From Bacillus sp. Y1 (GTDB lineage: Bacteria > Bacillota > Bacilli > Bacillales > Cytobacillaceae), in NCBI RefSeq assembly GCF_003586445.1, contig NZ_CP030028.1, positions 1,750,501 through 1,814,500 of the forward strand: a DNA stretch of 64,000 nucleotides, in the 5' to 3' direction. Below are positions 1-9,004 of this stretch, piece after piece. The notes beneath the pieces are model-generated. The model had not been told where the DNA came from. It worked only from the letters and a program-made list of their open reading frames with translations, and did no database searches. Made by a program: the position numbers and the translations under genes. Positions within the stretch are counted from its first letter, which is position 1, and the number at the start of each line of letters is the position of its first letter.

Positions 1-117
1 ATACGACCACCGTATGTTGCTTATGTACAGGGAGGACTAACCTATTCTCATGTGAAAATGGCCATACTGATCGCGTTGAACCGATTAGCTGAAAAACAAC
101 TAATTGATTTTAATTAA
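1..117 (+). CDS. ynbB: YnbB-like PLP-dependent protein, C-terminal end only
   Basis: The reading frame is open from the first base and stops with TAA at 115-117, giving the last 38 residues of a protein that begins outside the window. The tail contains PPYVAYVQGGLTYSHVKMAI, which I recognise as the C-terminus of the YnbB family, the cystathionine beta-lyase-like PLP proteins often labelled aluminium resistance. In B. subtilis ynbB lies directly upstream of glnR, as here, and the position supports the call. The catalytic part is not visible, so nothing can be said about its activity. Confidence 0.75.
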   Translation: MRPPYVAYVQGGLTYSHVKMAILIALNRLAEKQLIDFN

Positions 118-167
118 GTAGATTATACAGAGGGTTTTAATATTTTTCTTTTTCTACAAAAAATCCA

Positions 168-184
168 TGTTATATAAACTAACA
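168..184 (+). promoter_or_regulatory. Distal GlnR/TnrA operator
   Basis: The 17-mer TGTTATATAAACTAACA matches the GlnR/TnrA consensus TGTNA-N7-TNACA at every fixed position. It lies just upstream of the glnR -35 box. In B. subtilis the glnRA promoter also carries two GlnR sites, one upstream and one over the -35, so autoregulation by nitrogen status is the expected role. Confidence 0.85.
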
Positions 185-189
185 TTATG

Positions 190-218
190 TTGACAGAAAA
201 ACTGACATTTCATATAAT
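190..218 (+). promoter_or_regulatory. glnRA sigma-A promoter with second GlnR half-site pair
   Basis: TTGACA (190-195) and TATAAT (213-218) are separated by exactly 17 bp, a consensus sigma-A promoter. A second GlnR-like 17-mer, TGACAGAAAAACTGACA (191-207), overlaps the -35. It deviates from consensus at one fixed base in the left half. Repressor bound here would block RNA polymerase directly. Confidence 0.85.
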
Positions 219-252
219 AAGAATATGAAAGAAAGAAATGGAGGGACAGCAA

Positions 253-660
253 ATGAGCGGAAGTGATATCCGTCGTTCCATGCCATTATTTCCAATTGGA
301 ATTGTGATGCAGCTTACAGAACTATCTGCAAGACAAATTCGATATTATGAAGAGCACCAATTGATCTCTCCGGCTAGAACTGAGGGAAACAGAAGAATGT
401 TTTCTTTGAATGACATTGATCAGCTTTTAGAAATAAAAGATTTGATCGAGCAAGGTGTGAATCTTGCAGGAATTAAGCAAATTTTTTCTGTGAAAGAGCA
501 ACAGGTGCTATCAGAAGAAATAGTGAAGGAAGCAGAGAAAGCAAGACGTGATCTGTCCGATGATGAGTTACGTAAAATGTTGCGCTCAGAGCTTATGCAA
601 GCTGGCCGCTTTAATCGTTCGTCGTTGCGTCAAGGTGATATGTCACGCTTTTTCCACTAA
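253..660 (+). CDS. glnR: GlnR, MerR-family repressor of nitrogen metabolism
   Basis: This is a MerR-type regulator of about 135 residues. The winged-helix DNA-binding domain is at the N-terminus ([20 protein letters not shown], then [20 protein letters not shown]) and a short C-terminal regulatory tail follows. I chose the ATG at 253 and not the in-frame ATG at 238. GGAGGGA lies 7-8 bases ahead of 253, and known GlnR proteins begin close to this point. GlnR represses glnRA and other nitrogen genes when feedback-inhibited glutamine synthetase stabilises its binding. It is 35 bp from glnA and cotranscribed with it, and two GlnR operators precede the promoter. Confidence 0.97.
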   Translation: MSGSDIRRSMPLFPIGIVMQLTELSARQIRYYEEHQLISPARTEGNRRMFSLNDIDQLLEIKDLIEQGVNLAGIKQIFSVKEQQVLSEEIVKEAEKARRDLSDDELRKMLRSELMQAGRFNRSSLRQGDMSRFFH

Positions 661-695
661 TAAAAAGAGATTTACTATTCAAGGGAGGAAACAAA

Positions 696-2030
696 ATGGC
701 TAAGTTTACAAGAGATGATATTACAAGAATGGCAGAAGAACAAAATGTTAAGTTTATTCGTCTGCAATTCACTGACATCTTAGGAACAATCAAAAACGTT
801 GAGATTCCTATCAGTCAGCTTGAAAAAGCTTTAGACAACAAAATGATGTTTGACGGTTCTTCTATCGAAGGTTTCGTTCGTATCGAAGAGTCAGACATGT
901 ACTTATATCCAGACTTAGACACATGGGTAGTTTTCCCTTGGACAGCTGAAAAAGGTAAAGTGGCACGTTTAATCTGTGACATCTACAATCCAGATGGAAC
1001 TCCATTCGCTGGTGACCCACGTAACAACTTAAGAAGAATTATTAAAGAAATGCAAGACTTAGGATTCTCTGATTTCAATCTTGGACCTGAGCCAGAATTC
1101 TTCTTATTCAAGCTTGATCAAGCTGGAGAGCCTACACTTGAATTAAACGACAATGGTGGATACTTCGACCTTGCTCCAACAGATCTTGGTGAAAACTGCC
1201 GTCGTGATATCGTGTTAGAGCTTGAAGAAATGGGCTTTGAAATTGAAGCATCTCACCATGAGGTAGCTCCAGGACAACACGAAATCGACTTCAAATATGC
1301 TGATGCATTAAGCGCTTGTGACCAAATCCAAACGTTCAAGCTTGTTGTTAAAACAATTGCACGTAAGCACGGTCTACATGCTACATTCATGCCGAAGCCA
1401 TTATTCGGAGTAAACGGTTCTGGAATGCACTGTAACGTTTCTTTATTCAAAGAAGGCAAGAATGCATTCTTCGATCCAACTGGAAACTTAGAACTAAGCG
1501 ACACTGCTCGTCAGTTCATCGCTGGTATCATTAAGCATGCACCAAACTTTACAGCTGTAACGAACCCAACTGTAAACTCTTATAAGCGTTTAGTACCTGG
1601 TTACGAAGCACCTTGCTATGTTGCATGGTCTGCTAGAAACCGTTCACCGCTAATCCGTATCCCTGCATCTCGTGGAATTTCCACTCGTGTAGAAGTGCGT
1701 AGCGTTGACCCGGCTGCTAACCCTTACTTAGCAATGGCTGTATTACTTGCTGCAGGTCTTGACGGAGTGAAGAACTCTTTAACACCACCAGCTCCAGTTG
1801 ACCGCAACATCTACGTTATGAACAAAGAAGAGCGTCAAGCTGTAGGTATCGAAGATCTACCAGCAACACTTGCTGCTGCTTTAGATAACTTAAAATCAGA
1901 CGAAACAATGGTTTACGCTCTTGGAGAGCATATCTTCGAACACTTCGTAGAAGCAAAAGAAATCGAGTGGGATATGTTCCGTACACAAGTACATCCATGG
2001 GAGCGCGAGCAATACATGTCAATGTATTAA
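696..2030 (+). CDS. glnA: Glutamine synthetase, type I
   Basis: A 444-residue GSI enzyme that makes glutamine from glutamate, ammonia and ATP in the cytoplasm. Family signatures are visible in order: the beta-grasp N-terminal domain with [14 protein letters not shown] and FDGSSIEGF, the catalytic metal-site segment [22 protein letters not shown], and the ATP and glutamate loop [17 protein letters not shown]. The length is that of the Gram-positive GSI-alpha type, which is feedback-inhibited and not adenylylated. A strong Shine-Dalgarno GGGAGG precedes the ATG. It is the second gene of the glnRA operon and ends in a strong terminator. In Bacillus this protein also controls GlnR and TnrA. Confidence 0.98.
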   Translation: MAKFTRDDITRMAEEQNVKFIRLQFTDILGTIKNVEIPISQLEKALDNKMMFDGSSIEGFVRIEESDMYLYPDLDTWVVFPWTAEKGKVARLICDIYNPDGTPFAGDPRNNLRRIIKEMQDLGFSDFNLGPEPEFFLFKLDQAGEPTLELNDNGGYFDLAPTDLGENCRRDIVLELEEMGFEIEASHHEVAPGQHEIDFKYADALSACDQIQTFKLVVKTIARKHGLHATFMPKPLFGVNGSGMHCNVSLFKEGKNAFFDPTGNLELSDTARQFIAGIIKHAPNFTAVTNPTVNSYKRLVPGYEAPCYVAWSARNRSPLIRIPASRGISTRVEVRSVDPAANPYLAMAVLLAAGLDGVKNSLTPPAPVDRNIYVMNKEERQAVGIEDLPATLAAALDNLKSDETMVYALGEHIFEHFVEAKEIEWDMFRTQVHPWEREQYMSMY

Positions 2031-2045
2031 TCCGTTTAAAGAAAA

Positions 2046-2077
2046 CCCTCAACACTTTAATGTGTTGAGGGTTTTTT
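2046..2077 (+). terminator. Rho-independent terminator of glnRA
   Basis: CCCTCAACAC (2046-2055) pairs perfectly with GTGTTGAGGG (2062-2071) around a 6-nt loop, followed by six T residues. Confidence 0.95.
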
Positions 2078-2140
2078 GTATGTTTGTTAATGGTGGGGTT
2101 ACGGTTATGACTTTAACTTGATCGTAATATAAGTTTCGAG

Positions 2141-2214
2141 GTCATAAAAGTCTGTTTACGACATGAAGTATACATTTCACCAAACTACTGATGTCATAAA
2201 AACTTGTTTATGAC
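2141..2214. repeat. Two copies of a 22-bp palindrome of GTCATAAA type
   Basis: The copy at 2193-2214 is a perfect 8-bp inverted repeat, GTCATAAA-6nt-TTTATGAC. The copy at 2141-2162 has the same left arm and TTTACGAC as its right arm. They are 52 bp apart in the gap after glnA (2079-2349), which holds no other feature I can support. Similar short palindromes occur scattered between Bacillus genes, and their function is unknown to me. Confidence 0.6.
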
Positions 2215-2349
2215 GTTAAAGGAGGCAAATGAGGCAGCACTCATATCATAAGTCAATTAACGATCTCAGACTCGTGCATAAAAATCTCAATTTTACTAAA
2301 TAATACAACCAATTACAGTTATTTGAAGTTATGTTGCGGGGGAAAAATT

Positions 2350-2901
2350 ATGACGTTTCAAGATGGTCTAAAGCGAGTCGAAAAAGGAACCGACTTAATT
2401 AAGGAGGGAAATCATCTTATTATAGATGCGACCGTAAATGCCTTTTTTTTTACTTGGCAATGGTGGGTTGCGGTTTTAATGATCATTGTTCCATGGGCAC
2501 TCTGGGCAATATTACGTAAAAGAGAGAGCTCATCACGATTACTTTTCTCTGCATCTATCGTAATGATGCTATCTACAACGATTGATGCGTTAGGAGTGGA
2601 ACATGGAAGGTGGGTTTATCCAGTAAAAGCCATTCCAATTCCGACAATTAGTTATTCGTTTCGTTATTCTCTTATGCCGGTCCTTATTATGTTTTTCCTT
2701 CAATACAAACCGAACGTTAATCCATTTATAAAGGGAATCATTCTGGCTGGTATTAGTGCATACATTGGGATGCCGCTGATGGCGATGATGGATATGTATA
2801 AGAAAATTGATTGGGCTTATACCTATTCTTTCTTTATCATCTTGTTCTTGTATCTCATGGCCCATTGGTTTAGTCGAAGAAAGAGCTTTGAGCCATTGTA
2901 A
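2350..2901 (+). CDS. CBO0543-like multi-pass membrane protein, function unknown
   Basis: The protein has about 183 residues from the ATG at 2350, which has a G-rich Shine-Dalgarno about 8 bases upstream. An in-frame TTG at 2323 is a less likely start. A charged N-terminus (residues 1-25) is followed by roughly five hydrophobic segments, including WWVAVLMIIVPWALWAIL, LLFSASIVMMLSTTIDALGV and YSFFIILFLYLMAHWF. The VEHGRW motif and the general pattern resemble the CBO0543 family of small integral membrane proteins, common in sporulating Firmicutes. No catalytic motif is seen. It stands alone and is convergent with lexA, with a shared hairpin between them. Confidence 0.75.
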   Translation: MTFQDGLKRVEKGTDLIKEGNHLIIDATVNAFFFTWQWWVAVLMIIVPWALWAILRKRESSSRLLFSASIVMMLSTTIDALGVEHGRWVYPVKAIPIPTISYSFRYSLMPVLIMFFLQYKPNVNPFIKGIILAGISAYIGMPLMAMMDMYKKIDWAYTYSFFIILFLYLMAHWFSRRKSFEPL

Positions 2902-2910
2902 TTATAAAAA

Positions 2911-2934
2911 AGCAAGCATCCTTGGATGCTTGCT
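2911..2934. terminator. Bidirectional hairpin between the CBO0543-like gene and lexA
   Basis: AGCAAGCATC pairs with GATGCTTGCT around a 4-nt loop between two convergent genes. A-rich sequence precedes it and a short T tract follows, so it may terminate both genes. Confidence 0.75.
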
Positions 2935-2942
2935 TTCACTTA

Positions 2943-3569
2943 TTAATGAATATGACGATATACTCCGATCACTTTTCCTAAGATAGACACATTTCGTAGG
3001 ATAATTGGTGCTAGAGAAGAGTTCTCTGGCTGCAAACGGACATAGTCCTTTTCTTTGAAGAATCTCTTAACTGTTGCCTCATCTTCCTCAGTCATGGCAA
3101 CAACGATGTCTCCGTTATTCGCTGTTTGCTGCTGCTTCACGATCACGTAATCACCATCAAGGATTCCAGCCTCAATCATACTGTCTCCCATAACCTCAAG
3201 CATAAAAACTTGTTCATCCGCAGGGGCAAGACGTTCCGGGAGAGGAAAATACTCTTCAACATTCTCGATTGCAGTTATAGGTATACCTGCAGTTACTTTT
3301 CCGACTACAGGAACGTTAACAATATTATATTTTGGTATATTGCTTACCACCTCATCAAGATCCAGAATCTCGATTGCCCGTGGCTTTGTAGGGTCTCTTC
3401 GAATATACCCTTTACTTTCAAGTCTAGCTAAGTGGCCGTGTACGGTTGAACTTGACGCTAAACCAACAGCTTCCCCAATTTCACGAACGGAAGGCGGGTA
3501 GCCCTTTTGCTTAACTTCTTCTTTTATATATTCTAGTATATCTACCTGACGTTTTGATAGTTTTGTCAT
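2943..3569 (-). CDS. lexA: LexA, SOS repressor and self-cleaving serine peptidase
   Basis: This 208-residue protein is the normal size for Bacillus LexA (DinR). Residues 1-65 form the winged helix ([20 protein letters not shown]). The RecA-stimulated autocleavage site is Ala94-Gly95 in [10 protein letters not shown]. The catalytic dyad is Ser130 in MGDSM and Lys168 in ATVKRF. It represses DNA-damage genes until RecA filaments trigger cleavage. It is divergent from yneA, and the intergenic DNA holds three SOS boxes, one of them over the lexA -35, so it should repress both itself and yneA. Confidence 0.98.
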   Translation of the reverse strand: MTKLSKRQVDILEYIKEEVKQKGYPPSVREIGEAVGLASSSTVHGHLARLESKGYIRRDPTKPRAIEILDLDEVVSNIPKYNIVNVPVVGKVTAGIPITAIENVEEYFPLPERLAPADEQVFMLEVMGDSMIEAGILDGDYVIVKQQQTANNGDIVVAMTEEDEATVKRFFKEKDYVRLQPENSSLAPIILRNVSILGKVIGVYRHIH

Positions 3570-3602
3570 ACTTACCGCCCCTCATTGGTTAATCTTGACT
3601 TT

Positions 3603-3631
3603 ATTATAGCATGTTCTACCAGTGCATACAA
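3603..3631 (-). promoter_or_regulatory. lexA promoter
   Basis: Read on the minus strand, TTGTAT (3631-3626) and TATAAT (3608-3603) are 17 bp apart. The -35 overlaps the first SOS box, which fits autorepression. Confidence 0.8.
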
Positions 3632-3642
3632 ACATAAGTTCG
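3629..3642. promoter_or_regulatory. SOS box 1 (LexA operator)
   Basis: CAAACATAAGTTCG resembles the Bacillus LexA site CGAACRNRYGTTYC. The GTTCG half is intact and the left half has one change. Confidence 0.8.
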
Positions 3643-3650
3643 AATAATTG

Positions 3651-3680
3651 TTGACACAAAACAAATGTTCGGTCTATAAT
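3651..3680 (+). promoter_or_regulatory. yneA promoter
   Basis: TTGACA (3651-3656) and TATAAT (3675-3680) are both consensus hexamers, with an 18-bp spacer. SOS box 2 lies inside the spacer, so LexA should shut this promoter until DNA damage. Confidence 0.88.
3658..3671. promoter_or_regulatory. SOS box 2 (LexA operator)
   Basis: AAAACAAATGTTCG keeps the TGTTCG half-site of the Bacillus SOS box and a degenerate left half. It lies between the yneA -35 and -10. Confidence 0.75.
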
Positions 3681-3693
3681 GTAATCATAAATA

Positions 3694-3707
3694 CGAACAT
3701 ACATTCT
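3694..3707. promoter_or_regulatory. SOS box 3 (LexA operator)
   Basis: CGAACATACATTCT has a perfect CGAAC left half and a right half with changes. It lies just downstream of the yneA -10. B. subtilis also has three boxes between lexA and yneA. Confidence 0.75.
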
Positions 3708-3723
3708 AATAGAGGTGTTTTAC

Positions 3724-4748
<1,025 letters not shown>

Positions 4749-4844
4749 GTTATTCGTACCTCTTGACGCTTCCTTCTTGTCAAAGATTATATCTTTTAGT
4801 AACATGATTTCTATTGGTAAAACTAAAAGTGAAGGAGCAAAGAG

Positions 4845-5078
4845 ATGCTACCGAAGGAAAAAATGGCTAGAATTAATGAACTAGCAAAAAAAGCAAAAGC
4901 TGTAGGGTTAACAGAAGTGGAAGCAAAGGAGCAGTCAAAGCTTCGTAGTGAATATTTACAAACATTTCGATCATCTATGCTAGGAACGCTCCAAGGTGTA
5001 AAAATTGTTGATCCTCTTGGTGAGGATGTAACACCTGAAAAACTAAAGAGATTAAAAAATAGCAAAAAACTACATTAA
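4845..5078 (+). CDS. ynzC: YnzC, UPF0291/DUF896 small protein
   Basis: A 77-residue cytoplasmic protein that fits DUF896 end to end: helical hairpin ARINELAKKAKAVGLTEVEA, then EQSKLRSEYLQTFRSSML and the tail VDPLGEDVTPEKLKRLK. A GAAGGAG ribosome site precedes the ATG. A separate promoter is likely, TTGACG at 4763-4768 with ATTATA 17 bp downstream. In B. subtilis it follows yneB and precedes tkt. Molecular function is not established. Confidence 0.94.
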   Translation: MLPKEKMARINELAKKAKAVGLTEVEAKEQSKLRSEYLQTFRSSMLGTLQGVKIVDPLGEDVTPEKLKRLKNSKKLH

Positions 5079-5240
5079 TCTTCTAAATTTATTCACCAGG
5101 AAATGATTGAAAACACTGAAAATTATAAAATATATGCTTTTTTTAAAAATTTATTTAGGCAATCTGTTGTATAAATAATAGAGCAGATATAATATTAAAA
5201 AGTGGGATTATTGAGATAAAGAATAGGAAGGGTTGAAAAA

Positions 5241-7241
5241 ATGTTTGAACAAAATGATGTACTAGCAATTAACGCAATACGTACTTTATCAATTGATGCA
5301 ATTGAAAAAGCTAATTCCGGCCATCCAGGTATGCCGATGGGGGCTGCTCCAATGGCTTATGCATTATGGTCGCGCTTTATGAATCATAACCCTAAAAACC
5401 CAGAGTGGTTTAACCGTGATCGTTTTGTATTATCTGCAGGGCATGGTTCTGCATTGCTGTATAGTCTTCTTCACTTATCAGGCTATGACGTAACAATGGA
5501 TGATCTTAAGAGCTTCCGTCAATGGGGAAGTAAAACTCCTGGTCACCCTGAATTTGGACATACTGCGGGTGTAGATGCAACCACTGGGCCACTAGGACAA
5601 GGGATTGCAATGGCAGTAGGTATGGCAATGGCTGAAAGACATTTGGCTGCTACTTATAACAAAGACAACTACAATGTAGTGGATCATTATACATATAGTA
5701 TTTGTGGTGACGGTGACTTAATGGAAGGTGTTTCTGCTGAAGCTGCTTCACTTGCAGGGCATTTAAAACTTGGTCGTCTAGTTGTATTATATGATTCAAA
5801 TGACATCTCTCTTGATGGTGACTTAGACCGTTCATTCTCTGAAAGTGTTGAAAAACGTTTTGAATCATATGGATGGCAATACCTTCGTGTAGAGGATGGA
5901 AATAATCTTGAGGAAATTGCTAAAGCAATTGAAGAAGCACAAGGTGATCAAAAACGTCCTACACTTATTGAAGTGAAAACGGTGATTGGATACGGTTCAC
6001 CAAACAAATCAGGTAAGTCAGATGTTCATGGTGCGCCACTTGGAGCTAATGAATTAAAGCTAACGAAAGAAGCTTACCAATGGACATTTGAAGAAGATTT
6101 CCATGTTCCTTCAGAAGTATATGATACATTCAATAAATACATTGTGGAAACTGGTGCAAAGAAAGAAAACGAGTGGAAGGACTTGTTCGCTTCTTATAAA
6201 AATGAGTACCCTGAGCTTGCTCAACAGTTAACATCTGCAATTAACGGTGAACTTCCAGAAGGTTGGGACAAGGATCTTCCTGTTTATCCTGAAGGAAAAG
6301 CACTTGCTAGCCGTGCATCATCTGGTGAAGCGCTAAATGCTATCGCTAAGAACACTCCTTCGTTTATTGGGGGTTCAGCTGACCTAGCTGGTTCTAACAA
6401 GACAATGATTAAAGGAGTAGGCGATTTTACTCCTGAATCGTTTGAAGGTAAGAACATTTGGTTTGGAGTTCGTGAATTTGCGATGGGTGCTGCGTTAAAT
6501 GGTATGGCTCTACATGGTGGAGTAAAGGTATTTGGAGGAACATTCTTTGTATTCTCTGACTATTTACGTCCAGCTATCAGATTAGCCGCATTAATGGGTC
6601 TTCCTGTAACTTATGTGTTCACTCACGACTCAATTGCGGTTGGGGAAGATGGACCAACACATGAGCCAGTTGAACAGCTTGCCGCATTACGTGCAATGCC
6701 AAACTTAGGTGTTATTCGTCCTGCAGATGGTAATGAAACAGCAGCAGCTTGGAAGCTTGCGCTTGAATCAACTGATAGTCCAACAGCATTAGTGTTAACA
6801 AGACAAGACTTACCAACCATTAAAGACACAGATAAAAATGCTTATGAAGGCGTTAAAAAAGGTGCTTATGTTATTTCGCCAGCTTCTAAAGAACAAGTAG
6901 ATGTATTATTACTTGCTGCTGGTTCAGAAGTAGGTTTAGCTGTTGAAGCGCAAAAAGCACTTGATGCAGAAGGAATTTCAGCTTCTGTAGTAAGTATGCC
7001 TTCATGGGATCGCTTTGAAAAGCAATCACCTGAATATAAGCAAAGTGTTATTCCTCCAACTGTTAAGAAGCGCTTAGCTATCGAAATGGGATCATCTCTA
7101 GGATGGCATCGTTATGCAGGAGATGAAGGGGAAGTATTAGGAATTGATACATTCGGTGCTTCTGCTCCTGGTGAAAAAATCATGGCAGAATACGGATTTA
7201 CAGTAGAAAATGTAGTTGCTAGAGTTAAGGCTCTATTATAA
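5241..7241 (+). CDS. tkt: Transketolase
   Basis: This 666-residue enzyme is of full length. It moves two-carbon units between sugar phosphates in the pentose phosphate pathway, using thiamine diphosphate and Mg2+. Visible signatures are the N-terminal [20 protein letters not shown], the catalytic-region [17 protein letters not shown], the ThDP motif beginning GDGDLMEG, and the pyrimidine-domain segment [20 protein letters not shown]. It is monocistronic here, with a weak ribosome site (AAGGG) and a terminator at 7247. A TATAAT at about 5186 may be its -10, but the spacing to a -35 is poor. Confidence 0.98.
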   Translation: MFEQNDVLAINAIRTLSIDAIEKANSGHPGMPMGAAPMAYALWSRFMNHNPKNPEWFNRDRFVLSAGHGSALLYSLLHLSGYDVTMDDLKSFRQWGSKTPGHPEFGHTAGVDATTGPLGQGIAMAVGMAMAERHLAATYNKDNYNVVDHYTYSICGDGDLMEGVSAEAASLAGHLKLGRLVVLYDSNDISLDGDLDRSFSESVEKRFESYGWQYLRVEDGNNLEEIAKAIEEAQGDQKRPTLIEVKTVIGYGSPNKSGKSDVHGAPLGANELKLTKEAYQWTFEEDFHVPSEVYDTFNKYIVETGAKKENEWKDLFASYKNEYPELAQQLTSAINGELPEGWDKDLPVYPEGKALASRASSGEALNAIAKNTPSFIGGSADLAGSNKTMIKGVGDFTPESFEGKNIWFGVREFAMGAALNGMALHGGVKVFGGTFFVFSDYLRPAIRLAALMGLPVTYVFTHDSIAVGEDGPTHEPVEQLAALRAMPNLGVIRPADGNETAAAWKLALESTDSPTALVLTRQDLPTIKDTDKNAYEGVKKGAYVISPASKEQVDVLLLAAGSEVGLAVEAQKALDAEGISASVVSMPSWDRFEKQSPEYKQSVIPPTVKKRLAIEMGSSLGWHRYAGDEGEVLGIDTFGASAPGEKIMAEYGFTVENVVARVKALL

Positions 7242-7246
7242 GTTTT

Positions 7247-7280
7247 AAAAGGTTGTTCTAGTAAATAGAACAGCCTTTTT
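7247..7280 (+). terminator. tkt terminator
   Basis: AAAAGGTTGTTCTA pairs with TAGAACAGCCTTTT (one G-U pair) around a 5-nt loop, ending in a T run. Confidence 0.9.
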
Positions 7281-7306
7281 ATCTTGCACCAAGACCTACG
7301 ACTTTT

Positions 7307-7372
7307 TCCGACAAAAATAGTGGAAGTTTTTGACGACGAAAGACAAACGTTCTATTTCTACTTCTTTATAAT
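7307..7372 (+). promoter_or_regulatory. Possible Spo0A-controlled promoter of sirA
   Basis: TCCGACA (7307-7313, reverse complement TGTCGGA) and CGACGAA (7334-7340) are each one base off the 0A-box core TGTCGAA. A TATAAT lies at 7367-7372. sirA is Spo0A-induced in B. subtilis, so this is plausible, but the boxes are imperfect and no good -35 is seen. Confidence 0.35.
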
Positions 7373-7411
7373 AGAGAGAAATAACATTTGGTCAGACGAG
7401 GAGGAAGCTTG

Positions 7412-7849
7412 GTGAGAACATATCAGTTGTATTTAATCGATGATGAATTTGCCTCTCATTATTTTGGTAGAGAAAAGATGTTCTTTGATCTGTTTGCTGA
7501 GTATAACGAATCCTTCGGTGAATTAAAAAATATATTAAAAAAACAAATCCAGTTTATTACGAAGCCTCTTTCCACACTTCGCCTTCAACAATATATTCTT
7601 CAACAGCTAGGGAAAAATCAGGATTTTGAACACAAACAGGGGATATACTATATTCAAAATGGAAACGTAAGCTCTGCAAAGCTAGAGATATTTGAAAAGC
7701 ATATTACTCTCCATGCATTTGGTAACTATGATGCAGAGACGCTTTTCTTCGAAGTTCTACGCAAAAGTGAAAGCTCCTTTTTGGCAATTGACCTTGTACA
7801 TGAGCGTTACGGGTGGCTCAGACCAATTAAGGAAAGAAAGTTGATTTAA
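7412..7849 (+). CDS. sirA: SirA, sporulation inhibitor of DNA replication initiation
   Basis: A protein of about 145 residues. The pattern YLIDDEFASHYFGRE, then ITKPLSTLRLQQ, YDAETLFFEVLRK and ERYGWL matches SirA (YneE). SirA binds domain I of DnaA and blocks re-initiation at oriC during sporulation. I chose GTG 7412 because AGGAGG (7399-7404) is 7 bases upstream. TTG codons at 7388 and 7409 are in frame but poorly placed. The position between tkt and yneF is the same as in B. subtilis. Its presence is direct evidence of a spore former. Confidence 0.92.
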   Translation: MRTYQLYLIDDEFASHYFGREKMFFDLFAEYNESFGELKNILKKQIQFITKPLSTLRLQQYILQQLGKNQDFEHKQGIYYIQNGNVSSAKLEIFEKHITLHAFGNYDAETLFFEVLRKSESSFLAIDLVHERYGWLRPIKERKLI

Positions 7850-7936
7850 AATAGGAGAAATTGCACAGCAAATATTGTATAATAGCATTTGGTTTAGTAC
7901 ACTGTATGATAGACAACATGAAGGAGGAAGTTTAGT

Positions 7937-8152
7937 ATGTGGACGCATATTCTAGTAGGCGTACTTGCTTTAGCAGCAGGTGTTGCACTAGGTTTTTTCA
8001 TTGCTCGCCGTTACATGATGAGCTACTTAAAGAAAAACCCACCAATTAATGAACAAATGCTAAAAATGATGATGATGCAAATGGGAATGAAACCATCTCA
8101 GAAAAAAATCAATCAAATGATGTCAGCAATGAACAAGCAAACGGGCAAGTAA
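7937..8152 (+). CDS. yneF: YneF, UPF0154 membrane-anchored protein
   Basis: This 71-residue protein has one N-terminal membrane helix ([19 protein letters not shown]) followed by a basic, methionine-rich tail ([20 protein letters not shown]), the hallmark of UPF0154. AAGGAGGAAG precedes the ATG. It follows sirA as in B. subtilis and has its own terminator. It is conserved across Firmicutes, and I know of no assigned function. Confidence 0.95.
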   Translation: MWTHILVGVLALAAGVALGFFIARRYMMSYLKKNPPINEQMLKMMMMQMGMKPSQKKINQMMSAMNKQTGK

Positions 8153-8216
8153 TTTGTCACGGACAAGCCCTTGTACATAGGCTTATGGTTTGATTGACTC
8201 AATCCCTAATAAAGAC

Positions 8217-8255
8217 CACCTTTTCTGCTCAAGCAAACAGAAAAGGTGTTTTTTT
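8217..8255 (+). terminator. yneF terminator
   Basis: CACCTTTTCTG (8217-8227) pairs perfectly with CAGAAAAGGTG (8238-8248), followed by seven T residues. The T run touches the end of the convergent gene at 8254. Confidence 0.92.
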
Positions 8256-8583
8256 ATTCTACTGAATCTTTTTCCTTTTTTCGTCTCTTCCTGATCGGAG
8301 GCTCTTTATAAGTTAAGCTGTGAACTTCCGTTCTAATTATGTTCCTAAGAAATTGCTCTAAGAAAGGATAGACTCTACCTGTATAATCCTCTAATGATTT
8401 ACATTCATAATGAGCAGGTATGTAGACACTATATTTACATGTAACTTCATAAGCTGGTCTATTTTTTTGATCTGCTATTTCTTTGTAGCTATGTATTTTA
8501 ATGACATTATGGTTCTTTCGAATAGAAAAACGATGATTTAAATCGTATGTTAAAAACGTGACGTATCCAATTGCATTAACCAC
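8254..8583 (-). CDS. Hypothetical protein of 109 residues
   Basis: I do not recognise the family. The protein is soluble, mixed alpha/beta in appearance (AIGYVTFLTYDLNHRFSIRK, YEVTCKYSVYIPAHYECKSL), and ends in a strongly basic stretch (PPIRKRRKKEKDSVE). No membrane segment or catalytic motif is visible. The start is GTG at 8583, with a GGGGTGAG-like ribosome site about 9 bases ahead. It is convergent with yneF, and the yneF terminator reads into its 3' end. Coding potential looks real: the reading frame is uninterrupted and fills the space between two well-defined neighbours. Confidence 0.65.
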   Translation of the reverse strand: MVNAIGYVTFLTYDLNHRFSIRKNHNVIKIHSYKEIADQKNRPAYEVTCKYSVYIPAHYECKSLEDYTGRVYPFLEQFLRNIIRTEVHSLTYKEPPIRKRRKKEKDSVE

Positions 8584-8716
8584 CTAATCACACTCACCCC
8601 GAAAATATTATCTCATCTATTTTATACAGGACAATGCTATTTCGTCCATCTCTATCCTAATTATTGATAAGTAATATGGGAAATGTTCATCCTATAATGG
8701 AGGAGGTGGTGGGAAT

Positions 8717-8884
8717 ATGGTACGCATTCATAATCCAGTTAAAGGGGATAAAAGTAAGCTAGGTGCAGATAACCAGATGCATGGTGGGACAATGGAAGAA
8801 TTCGACCAATTTTCAAACGCGATTTACCAGGCGGTTCATCCGGGTAAAGGTAATGATGATAATAACAATAGTAGTAAACAATAA
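8717..8884 (+). CDS. Small hypothetical protein of 55 residues
   Basis: A short gene with excellent signals: the ribosome site GGAGGAGGTGG ends 5-6 bases before the ATG and a strong terminator directly follows the stop. The product begins MVRIHNPVKGDKSKLGADNQ, has a central segment THE type TMEEFDQFSNAIYQAVHPGK, and ends in a polar Asn/Asp/Ser tail. It is hydrophilic, with no membrane helix or cysteine. The dedicated ribosome site and terminator argue for expression. Possible roles such as a spore or regulatory peptide are guesswork. Confidence 0.7.
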   Translation: MVRIHNPVKGDKSKLGADNQMHGGTMEEFDQFSNAIYQAVHPGKGNDDNNNSSKQ

Positions 8885-8906
8885 AAACGCCGTCATGGCG
8901 TTTTTT
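8884..8906 (+). terminator. Terminator of the 55-residue gene
   Basis: AAAACGCC (8884-8891) pairs with GGCGTTTT (8897-8904) around a 5-nt loop, then T residues. Confidence 0.9.
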
Positions 8907-9004
8907 GTGTTATTCGACTTCCTAAGTATCTTCCTTATTTTCACAACATTTGGTAAACTATTCTAATTACAGGAATTGTTTTTTAGGGTTGGGGGCTGTG
9001 GGGA

